Below are positions 28,788-36,505 of a stretch of DNA of 64,000 nt, in pieces (within the stretch, counting starts at the first letter, position 1; each line of letters starts with the position of its first letter). The DNA comes from Acidobacteriota bacterium (GTDB taxonomy: Bacteria; Acidobacteriota; Terriglobia; Terriglobales; Acidobacteriaceae): NCBI GenBank assembly GCA_021799405.1, contig JAJZAL010000006.1:1-64000 (forward strand). The letters are read 5' to 3'. A program made the translations under genes and the position numbers. The notes below the pieces were generated by a model. The model saw nothing but the letters and a program-made list of their open reading frames with translations. It was not told the origin of the DNA and searched no databases.

Positions 28788-29715
28788 TCGCCGTGGAATT
28801 GCGGGCTTCTGCTGCCGCGCAGGCTGCGGTGCGCTCTTTGTTCTGGCGCCCCTCGTGCTGGCGGCGCAGGATACAACTTTGCGTCTGAACGTGAAGCTGG
28901 TCAATGTCTTTGTCAGCGTGACCGACCCGAATGGCGCCGTCGTGGGCGGCCTTACGCGCCAGGATTTCGCGTTGTTCGAGGATGGCAGGCCGCAGACTAT
29001 CGCGATCTTCGAACGCCACTCTGAGATGCCGCTGAATCTGGCGTTGGCGATCGACACCAGCCTTAGCGTGCGCAAGGACATGAGCGAGGAGGCCAACGCC
29101 GCGCGCCGCTTTGCGAAGGTCATCCTGCGCCCGCAGGATCAGATGAGCCTGCTTCAGTTTGCCACCGATGTGCGTCCGCTAACGCCGTTCACCAATAAGG
29201 TCGCTCAGATTGATCGCGGCCTGAAGCAGTTGCGCGGAGGTTGGGCGACAGCTCTCTACGACGCTGTCGTGTACGGATCACAACAGCTTGGCAAAAGAGA
29301 CGGCCGCAAGGTACTGGTGCTGGTCTCAGATGGCGGCGACACCGGGATGGGCGCCACCTATGAGAAAGCCCTGGAGGAGGCCCTCCGCAATGAGGTCATC
29401 ATTTACAGCATTATCGATGTGCCGATTGAGGCGAGCGCCGGGCGCGACATCGGCGGTGAGCACGCGCTCATTACCCTGGCCGAGCAGACCGGCGGCAAGC
29501 ATTTCTATGTGAGCGAGGTCGGGCTCGACAAGGCCTTTGAGATGGTCAGCGAGGATCTGCGCACACAGTATCTGCTGGGCTACTATCCGAAGCACCAGAA
29601 GCCGGGAGTCGACTTCCACCGCGTGGTGGTGACCGTTCCAAGGGCCGCCCCGGGATCTTTCATCATTCGCAATCGCCCGGGATACTACAGCGATTCAACG
29701 GGATCGGAGCCGTGA
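28777..29715 (+). CDS. Secreted VWFA-related protein (TIGR03436-type)
   Basis: This 312-residue protein starts at an ATG with GGAGG six bases upstream, inside the 3' end of the MoaD-MoaE gene (11-base overlap). Residues 1-30 are a signal peptide. A beta-rich segment (RLNVKLVNVFVSVTDPNGAV) precedes a von Willebrand factor A domain with an intact metal site: D-x-S-x-S at about 93-97 (AIDTSLS), a threonine in the ATALYDAVV region and SDGGD near 190. The family is widespread in Acidobacteria and is of unknown function, presumably extracytoplasmic protein binding. The overlap suggests co-translation with molybdopterin synthase, but a functional link is not evident. Confidence 0.85.
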   Translation: MARNRRGIAGFCCRAGCGALFVLAPLVLAAQDTTLRLNVKLVNVFVSVTDPNGAVVGGLTRQDFALFEDGRPQTIAIFERHSEMPLNLALAIDTSLSVRKDMSEEANAARRFAKVILRPQDQMSLLQFATDVRPLTPFTNKVAQIDRGLKQLRGGWATALYDAVVYGSQQLGKRDGRKVLVLVSDGGDTGMGATYEKALEEALRNEVIIYSIIDVPIEASAGRDIGGEHALITLAEQTGGKHFYVSEVGLDKAFEMVSEDLRTQYLLGYYPKHQKPGVDFHRVVVTVPRAAPGSFIIRNRPGYYSDSTGSEP

Positions 29716-29921
29716 GACCTGTGGTCCCGCCCAAAGCGGCCTATCCTCTGCCAACATCAACGTGGGTGAATGCTCCTGAATGGGTACTGCTGCAAAAATG
29801 AAAGACCGCCAAGAGCTTATCCCGGGGGTTGACTCTACAGAGCGGCAAGCCCAAAATGCTGTCAGATTAGTGGAGCAAGGCCCCTGGCGTGGGGCCGCGT
29901 TCGCGAAGACGAGTGTTTCTT

Positions 29922-31028
29922 ATGCCAGCCCTCAAGGAGATTCTCGACCGGCAAGCCAGCGAGGCAGCAGGGGATTTATACGAAAAGCTGGATCGTAACC
30001 GGGTCCGCTGCTATGCCTGCGGACATTGCTGCCGTATCGCCGACGGACAAGCGGGCGTTTGTAAAGTCCGCTTCAATCGTGGCGGAACGCTCTATGCTCC
30101 GTGGGGATACGTGAGCGGGGTGCAGTGCGACCCGATTGAAAAGAAGCCCTTCTTTCACGCGTATAGCGGCGCTCTTGCATACAGCTTCGGTATGCTGGGA
30201 TGCGATCTGCATTGTCCCTACTGCCAGAATTGGGTCACCTCGCAGGCGCTGCGTGATTCCCACGCCGGAGTGCGGCCGCTGGCCATCACTCCCGAGCAGA
30301 TGGTTCAGCAGGCGCAAAAGCAGGGCGCCCGCGTACTGGTAAGCACTTACAATGAGCCGCTGATTACCGCAGAGTGGGCCGTGGCTATCTTCAAGGAGGC
30401 TAAGGCTGCCGGGTTGGCGACCGGATTCGTATCGAATGGTAATGGCACTCCCCAAGTACTCGAATACCTGCGTCCCTGGGTTGATCTGTACAAGGTTGAT
30501 CTGAAGAGCTTTGACGAGCAGCATTATCATCAGCTCGGCGGCCGCCTGCAGCCGATTCTCGACACGATTCGACGCCTCCACGCGATGGGCTTCTGGGTGG
30601 AAGTTGTCACATTGATCGTCCCGGGATTCAACGACTCCGACCAGGAACTCACCAGCATGGCGGAGTTTCTGGCGGGCGTCTCGCCCGATATTCCGTGGCA
30701 CGTCACCGCGTTCCACAAGGATTACCGGATGACCGATCCGGAGGATACCGATGCGGAGACGCTGGAGCGAGCGGCGCGCATTGGCAGTCGGGCTGGCCTG
30801 CATTATGTCTATGCCGGTAATCTCCCCGGCCAAACCGGCGACCTCGAAAATACCCACTGCCACGGTTGCGGAGCGCTGCTCATAGAACGCCGCGGTTTTC
30901 GCGTTTGCGGGTACCATCTGACCGCCGACGGTAACTGCCCGCGCTGCGGCACCGCCATCCCCGGCCGCTGGGAGCCCGCATTCCGCGGTCAGATTACCGC
31001 GTTCCCCTACGTGCCGCAGTTTGGATAG
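29922..31028 (+). CDS. amrS: AmmeMemoRadiSam-type radical SAM enzyme
   Basis: This 368-residue protein has the radical SAM cluster motif C-x3-C-x2-C in GCDLHCPYC (cysteines about 94, 98, 101). A cysteine-rich N-terminus (CYACGHCC, then GVCKVRFNRGG) and a C-terminal zinc ribbon (CHGC ... CPRC) flank it. Together with WGYVSG and STYNEPLI, this layout is that of AmrS, the radical SAM member of the AMMECR1-MEMO-radical SAM trio. The reaction is not established. Neither the AMMECR1 nor the MEMO partner gene is in this window. The start at 29922 removes 11 improbable residues, and its ribosome-binding site is weak. Confidence 0.88.
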   Translation: MPALKEILDRQASEAAGDLYEKLDRNRVRCYACGHCCRIADGQAGVCKVRFNRGGTLYAPWGYVSGVQCDPIEKKPFFHAYSGALAYSFGMLGCDLHCPYCQNWVTSQALRDSHAGVRPLAITPEQMVQQAQKQGARVLVSTYNEPLITAEWAVAIFKEAKAAGLATGFVSNGNGTPQVLEYLRPWVDLYKVDLKSFDEQHYHQLGGRLQPILDTIRRLHAMGFWVEVVTLIVPGFNDSDQELTSMAEFLAGVSPDIPWHVTAFHKDYRMTDPEDTDAETLERAARIGSRAGLHYVYAGNLPGQTGDLENTHCHGCGALLIERRGFRVCGYHLTADGNCPRCGTAIPGRWEPAFRGQITAFPYVPQFG

Positions 31029-31144
31029 CACGGCAGGCGTGACGGCCGCGATTTGCGGCCTGCGACGTTCTGAGCGGGTGTTTTTTGATGCGCGGGTCAC
31101 ACGAAAAGCGGCAGCAGGCCAGCACATTGGCAAAAAAGCGCATC

Positions 31145-31150
31145 TACAAT
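31145..31150 (+). promoter_or_regulatory. -10 element close to the Hfq-like start
   Basis: TACAAT lies six bases before the ATG at 31157. Transcription would begin at or next to the start codon, giving a leaderless or near-leaderless mRNA. A matching -35 is not clear. Confidence 0.35.
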
Positions 31151-31156
31151 GAAAGT

Positions 31157-31465
31157 ATGAATCCCCCGTTTTCATCCCGACGCCGATCCAAGACGCCCCC
31201 GCCCGGCGAAACCGGTCAGGAAGCACTTTATCTCCGCTCCTTGAGCGACCGCCAGGTTAATGTTGCCATCAAGCTTCGCGATGGAGAGACCGTGCGCGGC
31301 TGGATCGAGTACTTTGACGATGGTATGTTGCGGCTGACGCGCGAAGGCCAGCCCAACCTCTTCATCTACAAGCACCAGATCCGGACAATTACCGAGATGG
31401 GCCGCCGGCCAATTTCGCGTCCTAGTATGCATGCTGAATCGTCCAGGGTCGAGGCAGGGTTGTGA
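31157..31465 (+). CDS. Hfq-like Sm-fold RNA-binding protein
   Basis: This 102-residue protein has a basic, proline-rich N-terminal tail (about 1-20), an Sm-like core (about 22-80) and a short tail. The core shows an Sm1-like strand set (VNVAIKLRDGETVRGWIEYF) and a Sm2-like motif YKHQIRT (71-77) that closely resembles YKHAIST of Hfq, which lines the proximal RNA-binding face. Otherwise it is divergent from enterobacterial Hfq. It probably forms a ring that binds U-rich RNA and assists small-RNA pairing (family knowledge plus inference). Its stop codon overlaps the GTG start of the inositol monophosphatase gene, so the two are co-translated. Confidence 0.78.
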   Translation: MNPPFSSRRRSKTPPPGETGQEALYLRSLSDRQVNVAIKLRDGETVRGWIEYFDDGMLRLTREGQPNLFIYKHQIRTITEMGRRPISRPSMHAESSRVEAGL

Positions 31466-32373
31466 GCGAGATTGCGAACCCTGCTTCTGCTGTGGAACTG
31501 GTTTGGGTGCCCGGAGCCTCAGAGGTCGCTCACGAAGCGGGTGCGAGGCTGCGCGAGTTTTTCGCGCAGGGTGTCGAGACCGAATACAAGGGCGACGTCG
31601 ATCTGGTTACAGTGGCTGACCGGACCGTGGAAAAGCTGATCCGCAGCCGCCTGAGCGAGGTCTTTCCTGACCACGGCATTTACGGCGAAGAGGGCACACG
31701 GGAGCGGTTGGAACACGAGTACCGCTGGTATGTCGATCCGCTCGATGGCACCACCAACTTTGCCCACGGCTTTCCACAGTTCTGCGTTTCGCTTGGCCTG
31801 GAGCACCGGCCACAGGGAGTCGCGCCCGGCGAGGACGGAACGCTTGTGGCTGCTGTCATCTTCGATCCGCTTCGGAACGAGCTCTTCACCGCCGAGCGCG
31901 GCCGCGGCGCATGGCTCAACGGCAAGCCGATCCATGTTTCGCGGAACCGGCAGCTTGCCGAGTCACTCCTGGCCACCGGCTTTCCCAGCCACAAGCGGCA
32001 TACGAATCCCAATATTCACTTCTACCAGGAGTTCACCCTGCGCTCCCACGGCGTGCGCCGCGCGGGTTCAGCGGCGCTTGACCTGGCCTACACCGCCTGC
32101 GGCCGCGTGGATGCATTTTGGGAGTTCAACCTGAATCCCTGGGATACGGCGGCTGGCATTTTGCTGGTCGAGGAAGCCGGGGGGCGCGTCACCGGCTTTT
32201 CCGGGGACTACGTCCGGCTCGACAGCCGCGAGGTTCTCGCGTCGAACGGGCTGATTCACGACGAACTGCTGGGATTCTTCAGCGATATGTTTGCCGGGCG
32301 CGGCCTTTCGCCCATTCCCACGCCGGCGGAATTCGCCCAGGCCCGCGCCGCAAATCGCAAAAGGAATCCATAG
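31462..32373 (+). CDS. Inositol monophosphatase family protein (SuhB-like)
   Basis: This 303-residue member of the lithium-sensitive phosphatase superfamily carries the metal-binding signatures GEEG (E76/E77), WYVDPLDGTTNFAHG (D92, D95) and NPWDTAAGILLVEEAGG near 230. It would dephosphorylate inositol monophosphate or a related sugar phosphate with magnesium in the cytoplasm. The GTG start lies inside the stop codon of the Hfq-like gene, indicating translational coupling. In Escherichia coli the homologue SuhB also takes part in rRNA antitermination, so a role in RNA metabolism beside an Hfq-like protein is possible here (inference). The C-terminal 40 residues extend past the usual end of the fold. 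Confidence 0.92.
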   Translation: MSEIANPASAVELVWVPGASEVAHEAGARLREFFAQGVETEYKGDVDLVTVADRTVEKLIRSRLSEVFPDHGIYGEEGTRERLEHEYRWYVDPLDGTTNFAHGFPQFCVSLGLEHRPQGVAPGEDGTLVAAVIFDPLRNELFTAERGRGAWLNGKPIHVSRNRQLAESLLATGFPSHKRHTNPNIHFYQEFTLRSHGVRRAGSAALDLAYTACGRVDAFWEFNLNPWDTAAGILLVEEAGGRVTGFSGDYVRLDSREVLASNGLIHDELLGFFSDMFAGRGLSPIPTPAEFAQARAANRKRNP

Positions 32374-32433
32374 AAACCATACGCCCTTCGCGACCCACTG
32401 AAACCCGGCGCTTCGAAAAGCCCGAACCAGATC

Positions 32434-32469
32434 GATCCCTGATCCCTGCCCCCTGAATCCTGACGCCTG
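32434..32469. repeat. Degenerate 7-bp tandem array (GATCCCT-type)
   Basis: Five heptamers follow one another: GATCCCT, GATCCCT, GCCCCCT, GAATCCT and GACGCCT, then G. The array lies in the 3' flank of the inositol monophosphatase gene. A similar degenerate array occurs at 58906-58940. Confidence 0.7.
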
Positions 32470-32580
32470 TTTTACTACTTCCCGCATCGCAAAACACACT
32501 TGCGGGAATTTGGCCCGTCAGTGGGGGCCCGTGTGCTACTATCAGCGTCGAGAAGTCTAGACTCCCCGGAGAGATTCCAG

Positions 32581-32841
32581 ATGGCTTATGTGATTGCAGA
32601 ACCCTGTATCGGCACCAAGGACACCGCCTGTGTGGACGCCTGTCCAGTCGATTGCATCCACCCCAAGAAGGACGAAGACGGCTTCGCCGAGACCGACCAG
32701 TTGTTCATCGACCCGGTTGAGTGTATCGACTGCGGTGCGTGTGTGCCGGCCTGTCCGGTATCGGCCATCTTCGCGCTCGATGACCTGCCAGAGAAGTGGG
32801 CCCACTTTGCGCAGAAGAACGCTGCGCACTACGGGCGCTAA
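32581..32841 (+). CDS. fdxA: FdxA-type bacterial ferredoxin (7Fe/8Fe)
   Basis: This 86-residue ferredoxin starts at an ATG with GGAGAG seven bases upstream. Its first cluster motif lacks the second cysteine of the canonical four (CIGTKDTACVDACPVDC). Its second is complete (CIDCGACVPACP). This is the pattern of FdxA-type ferredoxins with one [3Fe-4S] and one [4Fe-4S] cluster. It carries electrons in the cytoplasm; the partner enzyme is not apparent from the neighbours. A rho-independent terminator follows about 40 bases after the stop, so it is probably a single-gene unit with its own promoter. Confidence 0.93.
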   Translation: MAYVIAEPCIGTKDTACVDACPVDCIHPKKDEDGFAETDQLFIDPVECIDCGACVPACPVSAIFALDDLPEKWAHFAQKNAAHYGR

Positions 32842-32881
32842 CCGCTCCTCCGCTCCTCGTCAGCCGAGGCCCTTTTTGAAG

Positions 32882-32913
32882 CGCGCATCCTGCTCAGGCG
32901 GGATGCGCGTTTT
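32882..32913 (+). terminator. Rho-independent terminator after ferredoxin
   Basis: A 9-bp perfect stem, CGCGCATCC (32882-32890) with GGATGCGCG (32901-32909), has a 10-nt loop and is followed directly by TTTT. It is well placed downstream of the ferredoxin stop. Confidence 0.75.
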
Positions 32914-32983
32914 GCGTCTGGGGCCGGTTGCGCGTATCGATTGCGCGTATGGATCTCTTTCTCCAGTGCGATGATAGAACCGC

Positions 32984-33742
32984 ATGGGCGTACTCACCTC
33001 AGAAGCCGTGGTCTTGCGTACCTGGCCCTTCCAGGAGGCCGATCTGGTCGTGAGCCTGTTTACGCGCGATTACGGTCGGCTGCGCGCCGTGGCAAAGTCG
33101 GCGCTGAAGAGCCGCAAGCGCTTTGGCGGCGCGCTGGAGCCGATGACCGTGGCCCGCGCCTGGTTTGCCGAGCGGCCCGGCCAGGAGTTGGGGCGCCTCG
33201 ACCAGTTGGAGATCATCCGCTCGCCGCTGGCCGCGCCCGTCGATCAGGCGCGCATGACCGTGCTCAGCTTCTTCGCCGAGGTGCTCGATGAAGCCCTGCC
33301 CGAGCGCGACCCGCAGGAGACGGTCTTCCGGCTGGCGGTCTCGGTGCTGGAGCAGACCAGGGCCGCCGAATCGGATTTTGTCCAGCCGTGGATGGCGCTC
33401 ACCTATTTCCAGCTCTGGATGACGCGGCTGATGGGCCTGCTGCCCGACGTCGCCCGCTGCACTACCTGTGGCGAGCCGCTCAAGGCCGGTGAAGCCAGCT
33501 TCAACAACTTCAGTGACGGCCTCTTCTGCGAGCTTCATTACAATGGCGTTTCCAGCGTGCTGTCGGCCGACTCGTGGAACCTTGCACAACGGATGCTGCG
33601 CGCGCCGGTCTCGGCCTTTGCCGCCGAACCCTGGCCCCGCCGCCGCGCGCAGGACCTGCGCCGCTTCACGCTGCAATCGCTGGAGCGCCACCTGGAGCGC
33701 AAGCTGCGCTCAGCCGAAGCGCTGGCCCGCCTGAGCGGGTAG
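32984..33742 (+). CDS. recO: DNA repair protein RecO
   Basis: This 252-residue protein opens with the RecO oligonucleotide-binding domain (TSEAVVLRTWPFQEADLVVS, residues about 5-24, then DYGRLRAVAKSALKSRKRFG). A helical domain follows, with a zinc-binding cluster C159/C162 (CTTC) and C182/H185 (FCELH). RecO works with RecF and RecR to load RecA on single-stranded gaps and to anneal strands. The length is normal for the family. A terminator separates it from the ferredoxin gene, so it should have its own promoter. Immediately downstream begins the accessory HicBA/FRG patch. Confidence 0.93.
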   Translation: MGVLTSEAVVLRTWPFQEADLVVSLFTRDYGRLRAVAKSALKSRKRFGGALEPMTVARAWFAERPGQELGRLDQLEIIRSPLAAPVDQARMTVLSFFAEVLDEALPERDPQETVFRLAVSVLEQTRAAESDFVQPWMALTYFQLWMTRLMGLLPDVARCTTCGEPLKAGEASFNNFSDGLFCELHYNGVSSVLSADSWNLAQRMLRAPVSAFAAEPWPRRRAQDLRRFTLQSLERHLERKLRSAEALARLSG

Positions 33743-33787
33743 GTTTTCCGAAGGAACGCCGAACACACCGCACGATCACGGATGGCG

Positions 33788-33793
33788 TAGAAT
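33788..33793 (+). promoter_or_regulatory. -10 element just before hicB
   Basis: TAGAAT lies six bases upstream of the hicB ATG, so transcription may begin at the start codon. No convincing -35 element is visible. Confidence 0.3.
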
Positions 33794-33799
33794 CCGAAT

Positions 33800-34027
33800 A
33801 TGCCCAGCCCGCAGCGGATGACGGCCATTATCGAGCGCGAAGACGACGGCTTTGTCGCCTTGTGCCCGGAACTCGATATCGCAAGCCAGGGTTCAACCAT
33901 TGAGGAGGCGCGCGCCAATCTTGTCGAAGCCCTGACGCTCTTTTTCGAGACTGCCTCTCCATCTGAGGTTGCGCGCCGGCTGCACGGCGAGGTTTTCGTC
34001 ACCCAGGTCGAGGTGCCCGTTGGGTAG
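33800..34027 (+). CDS. hicB: HicB-family antitoxin
   Basis: This 75-residue protein has the HicB partial RNase H-like fold: MTAIIEREDDGFVALCPELD, then a conserved SQGSTIEEARANLVEALTLF helix. HicB antitoxins bind and neutralise the HicA mRNA-cleaving toxin. This one lacks an added DNA-binding domain, so autoregulation may rely on the complex or be absent. The stop overlaps the start region of hicA by 8 bases. Because the order is antitoxin then toxin, the antitoxin is made first. Confidence 0.88.
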   Translation: MPSPQRMTAIIEREDDGFVALCPELDIASQGSTIEEARANLVEALTLFFETASPSEVARRLHGEVFVTQVEVPVG

Positions 34028-34244
34028 ATTGCGGGTTCTCTCCGGCGCTGAAGTCTGTAAGATTCTCGAACAGCACGGATTCGTCGCGGTACGCCAGCGG
34101 GGCAGTCATCGCATCATGCAGTTGCAAACAGAGGGGAGCACGGTCACCGTCCCTGTGCCGCTCCACGACGCACTCCGGCGCGGCACTCTCCAGAGCATCA
34201 TCCGCCAGTCAGGCCTCGCCAAATCGCTCTTTGAAGCTGAATAA
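34020..34244 (+). CDS. hicA: HicA-family mRNA interferase toxin
   Basis: Starting from TTG at 34020, the protein is 74 residues and begins GRLRVLSGAEVCKILEQHGF after the initiator, as HicA proteins do. The double-stranded RNA-binding-like fold has its catalytic histidine in RQRGSHRIMQ. The C-terminal motif VPVPLHDALRRGTLQSIIRQ is strongly conserved in this family. HicA cleaves mRNA when not bound by HicB. An ATG at 33969 in the same frame would add an improbable arginine- and cysteine-rich lead inside hicB, so it was not chosen. Confidence 0.86.
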   Translation: MGRLRVLSGAEVCKILEQHGFVAVRQRGSHRIMQLQTEGSTVTVPVPLHDALRRGTLQSIIRQSGLAKSLFEAE

Positions 34245-34396
34245 TTTCAGTCAGCCGCGCGTGTTAGCGTTCGCCGGGGTGCACATGGCTACTGCAAGAG
34301 TTGCAAGCCCCACTTAAACAAGCAGGGGCGTGGCTAGTAGGGGGATGACGGTGAGATATCTGACGAAAACGCAAACCGAAGCGATAAAGTAGATTC

Positions 34397-35224
34397 GTGC
34401 GATATCAGGTTCTGGATTCCGACGGTAAGTTACAAACGTTCTTGAAGCTCGTCGAGGAAGTTCGCAAACATTGGATTAACGACGATGCCAAGTGTGTTGG
34501 CGACGAGGCACCTCCTTGGTTCCGCGGACAAGGCGATTCATCGTGGGGGCTAATTCCAAAGATTTATAGATCTGAATTTTTCACCACGGCAGATGAGAAG
34601 GAGCTTCGGCATGAGTTCCAGAGCGCAGCGATTCAAATCATTGGCCCAACCGCTCCAAAAAACAAATGGGATTGGTATTTCTTAATGCAACACTACGGCG
34701 TACCGACTCGCCTTCTGGATTGGACAATCAATCCCCTCGTTGCGCTATTCTTCGCATTGGAACACCATCTTGAGAAAGGGCTGACTTGTGACTTCGCCGT
34801 CTGGATCCTTGACCCGTGGTGGCTCAACAAGAGCCAGTTTAGAGGTCTCGAAGGTCCAATGCTGCCCGATTGGCAAGAAGCCGAAAAGTTCCTTCCTGAT
34901 CTCGAAGATGCTTTCGCTGGAACAGGCGTGCGGCATCGACTCCCGATGGCAATCGAACCCCCGCACGTCGATGCCAGATTGAGTTCTCAGGGAGCCCGTT
35001 TTGTAGTATTCGGTGCGACCAAGGATCTTGCGAGAACCTCCCTTGCCCGAGGCGTTAGGGCCGGACGCAAGATAAAAGATGTAAGGCTTTGCAGGATTAA
35101 TATCCCATCTCGCGCGGCCGCAGGGTTGATCCAAAAATTGGATCAATTGGGAATAAACCGCGCTGTTCTGTTTCCAGATCTAGGCGGCCTAGCAGCGCAT
35201 ATGTGCTACCGGTGGCGGAAGTGA
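34397..35224 (+). CDS. FRG-domain protein, probably acquired
   Basis: This 275-residue protein starts at a GTG and shows the FRG-domain signature WFRGQGDSSWGLIPKIYR at about 41-58 and QHYGVPTRLLDWTINPLVAL near 105-125. The domain's biochemical function is not established. FRG proteins are scattered in bacteria and phages and often sit in accessory regions. Its codon use and base composition are visibly more AT-rich than those of the flanking recO and glyQ genes, which suggests horizontal acquisition. It follows a HicBA toxin-antitoxin pair, so this patch may be a small defence or maintenance insertion (inference). No signal peptide or membrane helix is seen. Confidence 0.75.
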   Translation: MRYQVLDSDGKLQTFLKLVEEVRKHWINDDAKCVGDEAPPWFRGQGDSSWGLIPKIYRSEFFTTADEKELRHEFQSAAIQIIGPTAPKNKWDWYFLMQHYGVPTRLLDWTINPLVALFFALEHHLEKGLTCDFAVWILDPWWLNKSQFRGLEGPMLPDWQEAEKFLPDLEDAFAGTGVRHRLPMAIEPPHVDARLSSQGARFVVFGATKDLARTSLARGVRAGRKIKDVRLCRINIPSRAAAGLIQKLDQLGINRAVLFPDLGGLAAHMCYRWRK

Positions 35225-35403
35225 ACAAAAGCAGTTCAAATTTTTATAAGCGAAGAGCTGCGGCGATGGACGGGCGCTAAACCCGTGGCGAGGGTTCTTA
35301 TGAACTAAGGACTGATCGGATCTCACCTGCATATCCGAACTCCGCGGTTTTCTTCTCCTGGCTGATAAACTAATAGGCGAGTTCCGTTTAGAGAGAGTTT
35401 TCT

Positions 35404-36372
35404 GTGCCGACAACCCAATCAACCCCTATGTTGACTCCCTCCGCACTTACGTTTCAGGATTTGCTCTTCCGCTTGCAGGGCTTTTGGGCGGCGCGCGGAT
35501 GCGTACTGCAGCAGCCCTATGACGTCGAAGTCGGCGCGGGCACCATGGCGCCGGAGACCTTCCTTCGCGTGCTTGGTCCCAAGCCCTACAAAGTCGGCTA
35601 TGCGCAGCCTTCGCGCCGCCCTGCCGACGGCCGCTATGGCGAAAATCCCAACCGCCTTTACAAGCACACCCAGTTCCAGCTCATCCTCAAGCCCCCGCCG
35701 GAAAACGTCCAGGAACTCTATCTTCAGTCGCTCGAAGCCATGGGTATCAACCTGAGTCAGCACGACCTGAAGTTTGAAGAGGACAACTGGGAGTGGCCTG
35801 CGGGCGGCGCCTGGGGCGTGGGCTGGCAGGTGATGCTGGACGGCCTCGAAATCACGCAGTTCACCTACTTCCAGCAGTGCGGCGGGCAGGATCTGGACCC
35901 CATCTGCGCCGAACTGACCTATGGCATGGAGCGCATCGCGGCCTTCCTGCAGGACGTCGATTCGATTTACGACATCGTGTGGGCGCGCGATCCCGAAACC
36001 GGCACAGCGGTCACTTATGGCGATGTACGCCTGGCCGAGGAGTTGCAGTTCTCGGTCTACAACTTCGAGCGCGCCGACGTGCCCCGGCTCTGGGATCACT
36101 TCAACAGCTACGAGGCCGAGGCGCACGCACTGCTCGGCGAGGCCGGCGTCCTGTTCGCGCGGGAAGACGCGAACGCCGCGGAGAAGCGCCGCTTCCCGCT
36201 CCTGGCCACCTATGAGCTGGCGCTCAAATGTTCGCATCTGTTCAACCTGCTCGACGCGCGCGGAGCGATTAGCGTTACCGAGCGCGTAGGCGTTATCGGC
36301 CGCATCCGTGCCCTTGCCGTCGGCGTGGCCAGGGCGTATGCGCAACAGCAGGAGGCAGCTTCTGGCTGCTAG
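35404..36372 (+). CDS. glyQ: Glycyl-tRNA synthetase alpha subunit
   Basis: This 322-residue protein is the catalytic subunit of the bacterial alpha2-beta2 glycyl-tRNA synthetase. The class II core is plain: [20 protein letters not shown], then [20 protein letters not shown] and YVQPSRRP-like [18 protein letters not shown]. The motif with [20 protein letters not shown] is also typical. The start is a GTG with GAGAGAG upstream; an ATG eight codons later is possible. It is followed by glyS after 125 bases. It charges tRNA-Gly in the cytoplasm. Confidence 0.97.
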   Translation: MPTTQSTPMLTPSALTFQDLLFRLQGFWAARGCVLQQPYDVEVGAGTMAPETFLRVLGPKPYKVGYAQPSRRPADGRYGENPNRLYKHTQFQLILKPPPENVQELYLQSLEAMGINLSQHDLKFEEDNWEWPAGGAWGVGWQVMLDGLEITQFTYFQQCGGQDLDPICAELTYGMERIAAFLQDVDSIYDIVWARDPETGTAVTYGDVRLAEELQFSVYNFERADVPRLWDHFNSYEAEAHALLGEAGVLFAREDANAAEKRRFPLLATYELALKCSHLFNLLDARGAISVTERVGVIGRIRALAVGVARAYAQQQEAASGC

Positions 36373-36398
36373 CCTTCAGCTCTCAGCCTTCAGCTTTC
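36371..36398. repeat. Degenerate 7-bp tandem array (AGCYYTC-type) after glyQ
   Basis: Four heptamers AGCCTTC, AGCTCTC, AGCCTTC and AGCTTTC begin within the glyQ stop codon. TTCAGCTTTC (36389-36398) is also the exact inverted partner of GAAAGCTGAA (36439-36448), so a long-loop hairpin can form before glyS. Confidence 0.6.
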
Positions 36399-36418
36399 AG
36401 TTTTTGGGTTAGGAGTTG

Positions 36419-36505
36419 ATGCGCTGCGAGTTACCGGGGAAAGCTGAAAGCACCTGCCACCAACGATTGGTTTTGCACGCAGAAAGAACTAAACACTATG
36501 GCTGA
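36419..36505 (+). CDS. Possible 28-residue leader peptide overlapping the glyS start
   Basis: An ATG with AGGAG four bases upstream opens a 28-codon frame that ends 8 bases inside glyS. Its last sense codon is GGC (glycine), overlapping the glyS initiation codon. The glyS gene itself has only a weak ribosome-binding site, so translation of this leader could deliver ribosomes to glyS. No homologue is recognised, and chance occurrence is quite possible. Confidence 0.25.
   Translation: MRCELPGKAESTCHQRLVLHAERTKHYG

Noticed and set aside
29976..31226. 416-codon antisense frame over amrS
   Set aside because: It lies opposite a clear radical SAM gene and has no ribosome site or domain.
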